64,000 bases of DNA from NCBI GenBank assembly GCA_001557505.1, contig LSAX01000002.1, positions 1,984,001 through 2,048,000 on the forward strand, read 5' to 3'. Below are positions 23,186 through 33,128 of this stretch, one piece after another. The position numbers and the translations under genes were made by a program. Numbering within the stretch: position 1 is the first letter of the stretch; every line of letters starts with the position of its first letter. Below the pieces are notes generated by a model, which had not been told where the DNA came from, searched no databases, and worked only from the letters and a program-made list of their open reading frames with translations. This DNA is from Reticulascus tulasneorum (lineage: Eukaryota > Ascomycota > Sordariomycetes > Glomerellales > Reticulascaceae).

Positions 23186-23503
23186 CTTGATGACGATTGC
23201 AACGGAGGGTATTTGATAGCTTCGAGGTGACAATTGCACTTGTCCGTTGGAATAGCAGCTTGGAAGTTGCAGTGGTAGAGCATTTCGCGAAGCCTACAGT
23301 GCCATACCCGGGATGCACGGAAAGAGGAACATGGATATCCCGGCGCTAGCCTGTTTCGGTGTGGATGCACGACCCTGAGCTCACACGACTTCAGAGCCCA
23401 GAAACTTTTTCGTGACAGAGACGGCAGAGCTGCATCGCGAACTCAGCAGTTCTCAATCGCCTCGTTGGATTCTGCTCTGATTCTTTACACACCACATATA
23501 CCG
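23186..23503. promoter_or_regulatory. shared divergent promoter of two mitochondrial genes
   Basis: Only 318 bases separate the start codons of the complex I subunit (minus) and mL44 (plus). Both genes serve mitochondria, so a shared bidirectional promoter is likely. I identify no specific factor site. Confidence 0.5.
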
Positions 23504-24736
23504 ATGAAGAGGATACGGATAGCAAGATGTACGGGGCAATTGCTCAAAGCTCAGACGAGAGCATCCACACCATCCTCCCTCACCCCGATCCCCTTCCGAG
23601 CACAGCGAATCTGCCAATCCATACGGCTGCAATCTAGTTCGGCGGCTATTCAGGGCGCTCCAATCTCAGAAGGACTAGATGATATCGAGGCTGAGCTGCC
23701 AACTGCACTACCCTCACCTCTTCCCTCTAGAGCTCAAAGCTCCGCAAAGCTTGCAGCTCTCCACGCCAGACTTTCGCTTCCTGAGAACCTTCCACTCGAG
23801 ACTCTTGCACGAGCATTAGTGGACCCCTCCGCCGACCCGAATCGCAATTTCAACAATGCGAATCTGTCTTTCCTGGGTGGCTCCCTCATCAGCTACCACG
23901 CGTCCGAAAAGCTCATCTGCCAGTATCCACGCTTACCCATGGCAATCCTCTACGAAGCAATGAGGTCCTACGCCGGCCCCGAAAGTCTGTACCGGGTAGC
24001 GAGACAATGGGGTGTCGAGAGCGCGGCTGCACCAGGCGGGGAAGTCGACCCGGGACTCCTGCAATGGTCTCAGGATCCCAGCGCTGGTGTGACGTATACA
24101 AAATGGGGCTACGTCCGCAAAGAAGCCAACTTTCTTGACAAGTTCAAGTGGCGGCGCGGCATGAGCAGTCGAGTCGTCATGGACGATGAATTCGGCGACC
24201 CAGTGCATAAACCAGTAGAGAACCCATTAGACCCGACCCCCGAAGACGCAGCCGCCGCCGCCCGCGCAGAGTACGAAGGTCTCCGAAACAATGCTTCCGC
24301 AGGGTTTGTGCGAGCTGTCATTGGCGCCATCTACATCCACAGTGGCCGCGAGTCGGTCAAGTCATTCATCAACGCGCACATACTGTCTCGCAAGTTCTCA
24401 CTCCACCATCTCTTCAAGTTCAAGCTACCGACGCGTGAGCTCTCAATGCTCTGTGCAAGAGAGGGTTTCGAGAACCCCGTGGCGAGGCTGTTGAGCGAAA
24501 CGGGTCGGTTGAGTCGGACGCCGGTCTTCGTGGTGGGAATCTACAGCGGGAATGATAAACTCGGCGAAGGCGCGGGCCCAAGTCTGGATGTGGCGAGAGT
24601 GAAGGCGGCGATGAATTCGCTGAAGGCGTGGTATCTGTACAGTCCGGGCAAGAAGGTCAACCTGCCGAGCGACTCGCTTGTGGAGGGAGCGAAACCATAT
24701 AAGCCGGTGCATATCGATATGGGAGAGGTCATATAA
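23504..24736 (+). CDS. MRPL3: mitochondrial large-subunit ribosomal protein mL44 (MrpL3)
   Basis: A single exon encodes 410 residues from ATG 23504 to TAA. The basic N-terminus rich in Arg/Ser is a mitochondrial presequence. The middle has an RNase III-like fold segment (NLSFLGGSLISYHASEKL, then LPMAILYEAM) without the catalytic acidic motif of true RNase III, as expected for the structural protein mL44. The C-terminal part has GFVRAVIGAIYIHSG and a dsRNA-binding-like domain ending VVGIYSGNDKLGEG and AAMNSLKAWYLY. It is part of the 54S mitochondrial ribosome. It is divergent from the complex I gene. Confidence 0.9.
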   Translation: MKRIRIARCTGQLLKAQTRASTPSSLTPIPFRAQRICQSIRLQSSSAAIQGAPISEGLDDIEAELPTALPSPLPSRAQSSAKLAALHARLSLPENLPLETLARALVDPSADPNRNFNNANLSFLGGSLISYHASEKLICQYPRLPMAILYEAMRSYAGPESLYRVARQWGVESAAAPGGEVDPGLLQWSQDPSAGVTYTKWGYVRKEANFLDKFKWRRGMSSRVVMDDEFGDPVHKPVENPLDPTPEDAAAAARAEYEGLRNNASAGFVRAVIGAIYIHSGRESVKSFINAHILSRKFSLHHLFKFKLPTRELSMLCAREGFENPVARLLSETGRLSRTPVFVVGIYSGNDKLGEGAGPSLDVARVKAAMNSLKAWYLYSPGKKVNLPSDSLVEGAKPYKPVHIDMGEVI

Positions 24737-25060
24737 GACGGGCCTAGGGTGGCTGGTTGCCCACTACAGGAGCAGCAGAGCGGAGAGTCTGGCTGGATGG
24801 GCCATTTCCCGATTGCCTTCGGGCAGTGTATATTTGTGACGATAGCATTGGCGAAGAGGACTAAGGCATGTATGTCACTGTAAGATACAAAACCGCTGTA
24901 GAACAATGACACACTCCTCGGCATCGGTATGTCAAAGAATCTAGATTTTATTTTGTCTAACTGCCTGGGTATCGTATCACTCCTTGCCCAGTCCACGTAC
25001 ATCGCAATGTCTCTCTCTGTCTCTCATACACTCGCCCTCATAATGAGGGATTTAGTACGC
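24737..25060. other. convergent 3' flanks, no gene seen
   Basis: These 324 bases lie between the stop codons of mL44 and the phospholipase gene and should hold both polyadenylation regions. Confidence 0.5.
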
Positions 25061-27526
25061 CTAGCTGAATTGATCACCCTCTCCAAGCCGATGGGCCAGA
25101 CCGCGACGCATCAGTCTTCTGTAACGCTCCTTTCGAGCGAGCGCCTCTCTCTCCTCGCGGATCTTCTTCTTCCTTTCGTACACTGCTCTCACACAGGCCT
25201 TGATCCGGTCTTTCCCTTCGTCGTAGTTCGCTTTCGACAGTGCAACGACCTTGTCAATCTGTTCCGGCGTGTAGACGAAGTTCCAGGTGCTCAGGTAATC
25301 GCTGGTTCCGGGGTGCACGCCTTCGACTTTGGGGTTTGAGAGGTAAGGGAGGTAGATGACAGCTATCCCGGCGTTTGGTTCCATCAGCTGCCACGTGGTC
25401 TCGTCGTCGATCGCCTTCGAACGCGGTGGGGGCTCCGAGGAGCGTTCCTGCGTTGTGCCGACCCAGATGGTGCAGTAACCCAACTCGCCAGAGTCTTCGT
25501 CGCCCTCTTGGAACTTGGCGATTTGTTCTGTGTTGGCCTTGCCATCTTTCCCTTCGTTACCTGCTTCAAACCTTCGCACAGCCTGATCGACCTTTGCCTC
25601 GTCAAGCCTCTCCTCTGCCTCTCCTGTCGTCTGTGCTTGCGCTTCCTGGAGTTCGTCCCTAGCTTGTGACATGGATTCATTAGGCCGCGGCCACCCAGCG
25701 CCGACAGGCCAGCCCTTGATGCTTCGCTGTAGGGCATAACCCTCCGCAACAGAAAGCCAATTATCGGTCTTGGTGTCAGCGGACGCGTCAAAAGCAATGA
25801 GAATCTCGACATCCCTGCCAGGTCGAAGCAGCGGATAGATTGGGAGATTATTTGACATCCCGGCATCCATCAGCTGGATATCTTCGTTCTTGTAAATACT
25901 GGTCGGGGTTGTTTTCGGGAGCTTGCCATCCATTCCGTATACAAAGTTTGGTACTCTTCCTGGATCGATCGGATGAACCTTGCTGAGGTCTTCGTTGCGC
26001 TCGGAGATCAGGTCGTCAATGGCGGCGAACCCAGTCAGGCTTCTCACGATTGGTTGAACCTCTCGGTAATAGTGGCTAAGGGTAGCACAGAAGGCGCTGC
26101 CAAAGATTCCCAGGAGCAGCGGCATTCGAATCTCTGGGAGGTGGAAGCCGTTTTCGGGTGGAACATCAACACCGTCTTTAAATTTCCTCCCCATAGCCCA
26201 CGTTGGGATTCCAGCTGAGAACTCTTCACAGAAGAACTCGTACGGTGTGATTTCGAACCACTGAAACCACGCCTCTTTCTTTGCCTTCTCCTTCGCCTGT
26301 TCCGAGACGGATGGCACTGATTTTGGGGTCGAGTCATCCATCTCAGGGATTTCGTGACGAATAGCTGTGTAGATAGGTAAGGGGTTCTGGCCAAACTTGA
26401 CATATTCTCGTTGATTTGAGAGTTTGAAGTCTCGATCGCTGACATCTAGCTCGCCCTTGGGGACCAGATACCTCGCAGCGAGAAGAAGGCCATATACATC
26501 AACCAAGCCGAAGTCCGCGTTTGAATCTCCTTTAAGCTTCTCCACTAGCCCGCTAAGAAGGTACTTGCTGGTCGGTGCCGAAACCAAGGCTTGTAAAGCA
26601 ACAGGAGGATAAGCGATGTGAATGCCAGCACGAGCCTTGAGATGGTCGAGCAGTCGATCCAGCCGGCACCCTGTGATTGATGAATTGTACAGGGCTTGCA
26701 GCCAGCAGGATCCGCTCACGCCAGAAGTGTAGGTAATGCAGTCGAACAAGCCATCCGACTCAGCCGCGATCAGAGAACCCGTCCCAGCCACCAAGGCTCG
26801 CAACCCCCCTCCAGAACCGCACATGGCAATGGTTGGCACATCGTCTGGGTTGACGTCCTTCTCCTTGATACCGAGATATTTTGCTAGAGCCATGGTGCAG
26901 ATCCTTTTCCTTCTCGCCAAAAACTCCTTCTCCTCGTCACAAAGGTCGTTCGACACACGAACACGAGCCGAGTACCGAATCTCGGGATTGATGAACGGAT
27001 CATGGGCTTCTTTCCATATCTCATCAGCAAGTGATCCCGGCTCCATGGACATCTCCCTCTGGAGTTTTCTTATGTAGCCTGGAATAAGCTTAGACCATTC
27101 CGGCAAGATGAAGTCCACGATCTTGTCCGAGAATGACGACCACTCGATGTCAGTTACAGCTGAGAAGCTCTCAAATTTGTTGGCGAAATTGAACCAAGCC
27201 GTCTGATCCTCATTGTCGCCTGCCTCAAGGCCTGCCCGGCGCCGCTTCAGCTTCTTCTCGGCTTGAGCTAGGCGCTCAAAGTCCTCCGAAGGATATAGCA
27301 TCCAGATGAAGAGTGCGCCGAAGACTATAGCCGCTGGCATATTTGCCACATGCTTCCACCCGGTCTGTTTTTCTCTCCTTGAGGTGAAGAAGCCGTGCCG
27401 GAACTGAGTCGACGCCGGCAGCCGCCTGCAAAGGGCATCACGACCTCCAATTCTACCCCCTCTCCATCTTTGGAGAGTGCTGAGGCGATTCACGGAACGC
27501 CTTAAATAAGTTGCGGATGTCCTCAT
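25061..27526 (-). CDS. cytosolic-PLA2-type phospholipase, probably mitochondrial
   Basis: A single exon of 821 residues runs from ATG 27526. The start MRTSATYLRRSVNRLS is basic and Ser/Arg-rich like a mitochondrial targeting sequence, and one hydrophobic segment follows (MPAAIVFGALFIWML, near residue 65), so the enzyme is probably anchored in a mitochondrial membrane. The lysophospholipase/cPLA2 catalytic domain shows CGSGGGLRAL with the conserved Arg, the nucleophile Ser near residue 272 in SGVSGSCW, and the Asp partner in MDAGMSNNLPIYPLL. The family hydrolyses the sn-2 ester of phospholipids; no C2 domain is present, as is usual in fungi. Towards the C-terminus a charged Glu/Lys-rich insert (LDEAKVDQAVRRFEAG) and a basic tail occur. 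Catalytic residues look intact. Confidence 0.9.
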   Translation of the reverse strand: MRTSATYLRRSVNRLSTLQRWRGGRIGGRDALCRRLPASTQFRHGFFTSRREKQTGWKHVANMPAAIVFGALFIWMLYPSEDFERLAQAEKKLKRRRAGLEAGDNEDQTAWFNFANKFESFSAVTDIEWSSFSDKIVDFILPEWSKLIPGYIRKLQREMSMEPGSLADEIWKEAHDPFINPEIRYSARVRVSNDLCDEEKEFLARRKRICTMALAKYLGIKEKDVNPDDVPTIAMCGSGGGLRALVAGTGSLIAAESDGLFDCITYTSGVSGSCWLQALYNSSITGCRLDRLLDHLKARAGIHIAYPPVALQALVSAPTSKYLLSGLVEKLKGDSNADFGLVDVYGLLLAARYLVPKGELDVSDRDFKLSNQREYVKFGQNPLPIYTAIRHEIPEMDDSTPKSVPSVSEQAKEKAKKEAWFQWFEITPYEFFCEEFSAGIPTWAMGRKFKDGVDVPPENGFHLPEIRMPLLLGIFGSAFCATLSHYYREVQPIVRSLTGFAAIDDLISERNEDLSKVHPIDPGRVPNFVYGMDGKLPKTTPTSIYKNEDIQLMDAGMSNNLPIYPLLRPGRDVEILIAFDASADTKTDNWLSVAEGYALQRSIKGWPVGAGWPRPNESMSQARDELQEAQAQTTGEAEERLDEAKVDQAVRRFEAGNEGKDGKANTEQIAKFQEGDEDSGELGYCTIWVGTTQERSSEPPPRSKAIDDETTWQLMEPNAGIAVIYLPYLSNPKVEGVHPGTSDYLSTWNFVYTPEQIDKVVALSKANYDEGKDRIKACVRAVYERKKKIREEREALARKERYRRLMRRGLAHRLGEGDQFS

Positions 27527-28818
27527 GGCTGCGGAATGGGCTTGTGAAAAAGCTTCAGTTGTCGCAACACATGCCTGATTGGTCAATGGGAGGATCGCCA
27601 ACTAAGACAGAGAGCTGAGGCTTGGGTGTCACGCTACACTCCGACTTTGCCGGCCAGTACAGCGATGCATATCCAAGGTACTGAGTGTCCGATCGGTTGA
27701 AAAAACCGCTAGTGTTGAATTGATGTGAGATGCTCCAAGATCGTACCACGCTTGAGGCTGAGCAGCCTGAGATATATTCTGAGCCTTCTGAGCAATTCTC
27801 AACATTGGCGACCTTTGTGTTGACATCATCTCGAAAAACAGGGAATGAGCCACTTGTCTGGATCTGGTATTAGTCGTGTACTTAGTGCCTCACGGCCAGC
27901 GCACTAACGCCATAGGTACTTCTCTAATGACTCGGTTGTTTGCCCGGCCGCTTTGTTCCGACCGTGGCTGATTGGCCAATGCTTGGGTAGCTCTGAACAA
28001 CTGCCTTCGGGAAACACAGAATGTGTTAAAAGCTATTGAGCTTGGTGTTTATTGTCTCCAATGCACAGGAGGGTCAGTGAAATCCATGTCATGGGTTTCG
28101 ACCAGAGAAGTGGCCTTGGGCGGCCGAATTGGTGCCTCCTGGTGATCAACATGGATACTTACAGCCCAACTACGCTACTACCTAGGCTATGACACACATG
28201 CCTCAGTAGGTATAGAGGCTTGACTAAGTTGTTTATACATCGTGTTGAATCAATTTCAAGATATTGGGCAGTATGGGTTCTTGGATCTACTTTGCTAATT
28301 CTTCCCATCCATCGGAGAAGATATTTGCTGTGGCCTTAGGCTGCCACTCATGAGCAGGCTCTTGGGTTTCTGTGTGATATCCTCAATGTCTAAAGAGTTC
28401 CGCCACTTTCCCGTGCTAATCGAATTCACATAGAATGGTTCATCGATTGATGCTTGACCAGTGACACTCACTTGAAGCGTGTGCATTTACTGTCTGGAGC
28501 ACAACCCCGATACCTACCATGTGTCAGTTTATGGCTGGTTCAGCACTCGGCAGCGTTTATCTTGATGCTTGGGAGGGTTTACTGCGAGAAGCGGTGTTGC
28601 ATCTTTAGATTGCCGAAGCAATTGGCGCAGGCAATTTCGCTATTGTCTTGTCAGGAAGATCATTCTTCACAATCCTGGATCTAGGTCCTGGGCAGCAATA
28701 TCCCTGTCAGTTTAGTCTCATACCAGAGTTTGCTTTCATCAAGCCCATCTCCCCTCATGCTTCTCACAGCATATTTATACCTCTACTATGAGAAAGCTAT
28801 TCAATACACACGTGAACA

Positions 28819-28965
28819 GTGTTCCCCGGGATGATATCGATGAAGGAGCTTCGAGAGGTTGGCTTCAATATTACTGTTTTCGAAGGACGCCCCGATGTTG
28901 GCGGGCTGTGGATGTTCTACAATGGCCTCTCAATCACCTCCGACATTCGTGATCCGTTCTCATAG
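28819..28965 (+). pseudogene. flavin-containing monooxygenase relic
   Basis: This 49-codon stretch reads MKELREVGFNITVFEGRPDV then GGLW, the typical second strand of the FAD-binding fold in flavin monooxygenases (family pattern: KELREEGF-x-VTVFE-x-R-x-DVGGLW). The glycine-rich GxGxxG loop that should precede it is degraded to FPGMIS, and the frame stops at TAG 28963-28965 where the family continues. No intact upstream or downstream exons are visible, so this looks like the remnant of an inactivated gene. Confidence 0.6.
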
Positions 28966-30621
28966 GTCTGTGTTAAGGGCATGTCTAACAAGTCCTACCT
29001 GATCAGCAACTATATGGTAAGAAAAGCTGTGACAAGGACCGGGTCTGCAGCTGCAGACATACAAGGCGTAAGATATTTCCGGTCTCGGGATTTGGTGTCC
29101 CACTGCCTAACAGCCACCACTGAGAAGATCTGGCACAGCATGCTCCCAGTTTAACTTGCCAAAGAAGAGATGCTACCGTCCATTCACGAAGGAAAACAGC
29201 CCACATGATAAAGTCATAACTTGGAAGAATTTACGTAGAGGATGCTTGCTTCATCACCACCTCCAAGATATTTACGATTTTGATGTCAAGCTGGTTTCGC
29301 GCAATGCTAGGAAAGCATATCGAAGCCTACTCGTGGGCATGACGGGCCCAGATTTCAAGTCTTCCCCGCCTACTATCTCTGCATGGTGCGATACCACACT
29401 CGACTCAAATCCATACACGAGGAGACATATACGGGAACGCAAGAAATATGGCGTGGGAATGGAAGGAAGGAAGTTTTGGTGGCGGGATCAAATGCTATAT
29501 GAACTACATGCGACGGGGGTCCGCGAGCCTCACATGTACCGGTCGTCCGAGACGGCGAAGAGGAGTACTTGGCAGCGTGCTCAATCGACCATCATCAAGG
29601 TGACTGGAGACCAAGAGAAGTGGTATCCTGATATCAAGTAGCGGCAGTGGAAGCGGGCCGGCTGAACGACGTTAAAGTAGGCGGGCCACGGTAGAACCGC
29701 GTGCGTGGGGTTAGCTGTTCCATCAGACGATTCAACACGATGGCCGAACAAGCCAAACTAACCAACACTTGTTTTCTGCATGCTCGCGAATGGCTGGTCC
29801 TTCACACAACGGCTATTCTCGAATGCCGGTGCTTGGAGCAGCTAGTACGAATACCGTCTACAAAGTGTGCAGTCCTGGCAGCGATGTTGCAGGTGTTGCT
29901 CCCTTCCCCCCACATCTTCCCCAGCACATATTGGCTACTGGCATGTAAGAACCGTGTCGTGCAGCGATCTGTCGATGTCTACTAGGTAAGGGGGGAACCG
30001 GACCACATTACATATCACGGAAGGATACAGCGGGAATGTTTCAGTGCCACTGTGTTTGGCAAGTTACAGCATCTGCGTCGTGCCGCTGTAATGGGAATGG
30101 AGGCTGGGCCAGTGCAGCGGCGGCGGCAGGCAGGCAGGCAGGCCAACCTCCGAGAGACATCGATTCAATACATCGTCAACCCGTTTATCCCGATCGCCGT
30201 CCTGTTGTCACTCCGCATCATATCATGGATAAGTTACTTTACAGATGCGGCAAGGCGACAGGCGCTTCCTACCTTGCCTACACAGACATATCTAACTTCG
30301 TACCCTGTGCTGTGATAAGGAATGACAGCCGCAGCGTCCCGCAGTGGATCTGTGCCGCAGCGTCCGTCTGTACTGCCTCGTTCTTAGTATAGAAACAAGA
30401 AGATTGACAGGTTGGTTCGAGTCGACAGCGACCACGTACGTAAATGCGAATTCCAAGAGCTTACGATGGAATGAGGCGCTGAAGTCTGGGCTCACGTGTG
30501 CCGCGACGTGGATTGTCGCCAGTGGATTCCGAGGCCACGAAGTACCCAAGTACCTACCTACATGAGGCTTGGCTTGGTTCGTATGTATTGTAACTTTTGT
30601 GTCTCCAGTGGGAAGGTTGAT

Positions 30622-30635
30622 GGGGGGGGGGGGGG
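30622..30635. repeat. poly-G run (14)
   Basis: Fourteen consecutive G in the gene-poor stretch. Confidence 0.9.
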
Positions 30636-31564
30636 CGCAGATTGCACTCTAATTACTTTTCCATGGTGTGCAGAGTAAGGTACCTATGGACTAATGTACT
30701 GTACTGTAACTAAGGTAGTCCGTAGTCCGTACTGTAGGCAGATGGCTTCGCTAAGGTAGGGGGGTCTCGGCAGAAATTTATTAGGGGCCGCCCGGGGGGA
30801 GTGGCTGGCGTGTCCCGATTGGGAGTAGGTCTTTTCTGCAGGCACACGGGGTTGGCTGCAGGAATGTGACCAGCCAGCCAGTGATGTCCCGATGGCAGGT
30901 GGTCCGTGCTCCGGGAATCAAATTTAGGCCTACCAGATTGTTTGGCCCAGTTCATTACGAAGAGGACTAGCTCGATACGAAATTGGCCGGGTTATTGGCC
31001 TGGGGTCCAGGTTCCTCTTAAATTTTTTATTTTTTTTATTTCGTTGCTTGCTGGCCCTGCTTGCTAGAACGTCGTCATCTCGCACGACGAGGATTTTGCA
31101 GCTGGGGGGGAGGATGATGATATCTGAGCGTTCTCCCCTTTCGAAAACTCTCATCCGCTCTTTCCCTCGACGAGAACCACTGACTACCTACCTACATAGG
31201 TATGCAGCAATCTGCACCGTCCACCTTATCTTCATCCCAAACAGCAACCTTAAAGCAGAAGCTAGATCTGGGAGCACGGAGTTTTTTGACACAATCGATA
31301 ACAATCGAGGCAAGATTTGACAATTACCGGGTGTTTCAGCCTCTACGGGGCAAAGAGGGCATCTCTACCAGCGCACCTGTCGGTGTTACAGAGTCTGGGT
31401 CTTTGAAGATCCTCCAAACTGCAACAAGTGCCTAAAATACCAAACTTATAACTGCCCTAGAGGTGGTCTATGTCTCTCTCGCCTACCCTATAACTTGTAG
31501 TCCAGTGCGTAGTTCGTACATGTATGCCCCTTCTTATGTGAGTCTGCTAGCGACAGTACCAATG

Positions 31565-31604
<40 letters not shown>

Positions 31605-31605
31605 G
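31565..31605. repeat. GACA microsatellite
   Basis: About ten tandem GACA units without interruption, inside the gene-poor stretch upstream of the septin gene. Confidence 0.95.
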
Positions 31606-31800
31606 GCATGGGATGGATGGTGGACAGAACTGAACAAACAGAGCCATGCAAGGATGTACCTCTTCATAGGAATTAGGTTGTCGTAGAACCCGAGACCCAA
31701 CCATTTAAATCTCCCACCACCTAACAAGGTCAGGCACCTTACATAGGTAGGTACGAAGTACATACTTCACCTTTGACTTTACCAACCTTCTTCACAGATG

Positions 31801-33128
31801 CTGGAGGCGACTCGCTGCTCACCCAGACCAGCGCGAAGCACTCCCTTTCCAACCCAGCGCCCACCCTCCCCTCCCCGTCCTCACATTGGCAGAGGTGGTG
31901 GTGCGTGGTGGTTCCTTTTTATTTCTTCCTTTCCTTTCCCCCTTCTCATTGCGACCACCTCCCCAATCTCCCAATCAGAAGCTCCCACCCACCCAAGCCC
32001 TGGCCATTAATTCTCCATAGAAAGGGTAGCCCTCCCCTGTCGAGAAACCCACAGCTCTGCGCCAGTCCACTATAGGCTTAGCCCTGGCACAAACCCCCTT
32101 TTGCTGTTGGGTACGAAGTACGTACATTCATCCATACATAGGAGGAAGGAAAGGAAAAAAAGAGGTTGAACCTCGAACGCCCGGCCACTGCCAGCCAGAA
32201 GGAGACGCCAGTTGCCAGCACGGGTCGCACAGCCAAATCTTTCAATCTCCTCCGTCGTACTCAAATCCCCTTTCACCTAAAACGTCCATCGCGAGGAATC
32301 ACTCTTGTCCTTCCATCATTGCTACTACCCTCCTCCAAATATTTCTTTCCCCCGTTCCCGAGAGTAGCAATTGTCGCCCATTCAACTCTCCGAATCCAGA
32401 CCCTGCGACGTCGTTGACACGCGACTTGAACTCGAGGTCCCCTAAAAAAGAAGAGACAGACCCGTCCTGGTACGTGCCCGTTAATTTTCCTCCCCCCGTC
32501 TTCATGCGAAGTCTGTCCTCCCCCCTCAAAAAAAAGTAAGAGTGAGAGAAAGAAGAACGACCATCGACATACCAGCTCGCCTGCCCGGAACACATCATCC
32601 TCGATTCGAGCTTTCCATTGTGTCTTCGGCCAGCATCCGCCTGTGTCCTGCCGACCTGCTGCTCGTACCACTAGCTTCCTCCTGCACGAGCTTCGCTTCT
32701 CCTGTCGACCTGACCTGAACTTGGCCTGACGTAGCTAACTCCCTTTCCACCTCTCAGATCTCGCGCTTTCCCGACGACGACGACCTCGTGGAATCCGACC
32801 GCTCTTGTGACATTGGAAAAATGGGTAAGCTTCTACTTTCTATTACATGGCATCGTTGGGGACCGTGGAAGGCATGGCAAGAGGAGCCAGACATGGCGTG
32901 ACGCCAGACTCGAACTTGACCCGGACATTTCGACCCATTTCTCCTCTCCCACCCCGAGCATCCACATTCCTCCACGTCGGTATCACAACACGTCTCGTTA
33001 GAAAAGACATTCGTTCTACCATCTACCATTTCTTGGGTTCTCTGTTTTGGTCCTCGTCCTTTCTTGGTCTCCCGGAAATATTACCTTCCCCTTTCGAAAG
33101 CAAACACCACGAACCCTTTTAACCACCA
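31801..33128 (+). promoter_or_regulatory. pyrimidine-rich promoter and leader of the septin gene
   Basis: The plus strand is strongly C/T-rich from about 31.8 to 33.1 kb, typical of promoters and leaders of well-expressed ascomycete genes. At 32821 an ATGG is directly followed by a good donor (GTAAGC). If spliced at 33001 (CTCGTTAG) it would form an upstream reading frame whose TGA overlaps the septin start region. A TAA at 33120-33122 closes the septin frame upstream, so the leader does not extend the protein. Confidence 0.5.

Larger units (their letters stand above)
27527..31800. other. gene-poor stretch with relics and simple repeats
   Basis: Over 4 kb without a supportable gene. It includes the promoter of the phospholipase, a flavin-monooxygenase relic near 28.9 kb, a 14-base G run, a GACA microsatellite and many CTACCTA/TAGGTA-like short repeats after 30.5 kb. 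Frames present are short, lack early ATG codons or overlap one another. Confidence 0.5.

Noticed and set aside
29156..29641. 161-codon plus-strand frame downstream of the monooxygenase relic
   Set aside because: It has no ATG in its first 61 codons and no match I can name. Continuation of the relic was considered but not supported.
30405..30430. GGTTCGAGTC resembling a tRNA T-loop
   Set aside because: Flanking bases do not pair as a T-stem, and no acceptor or anticodon arms fit around it.
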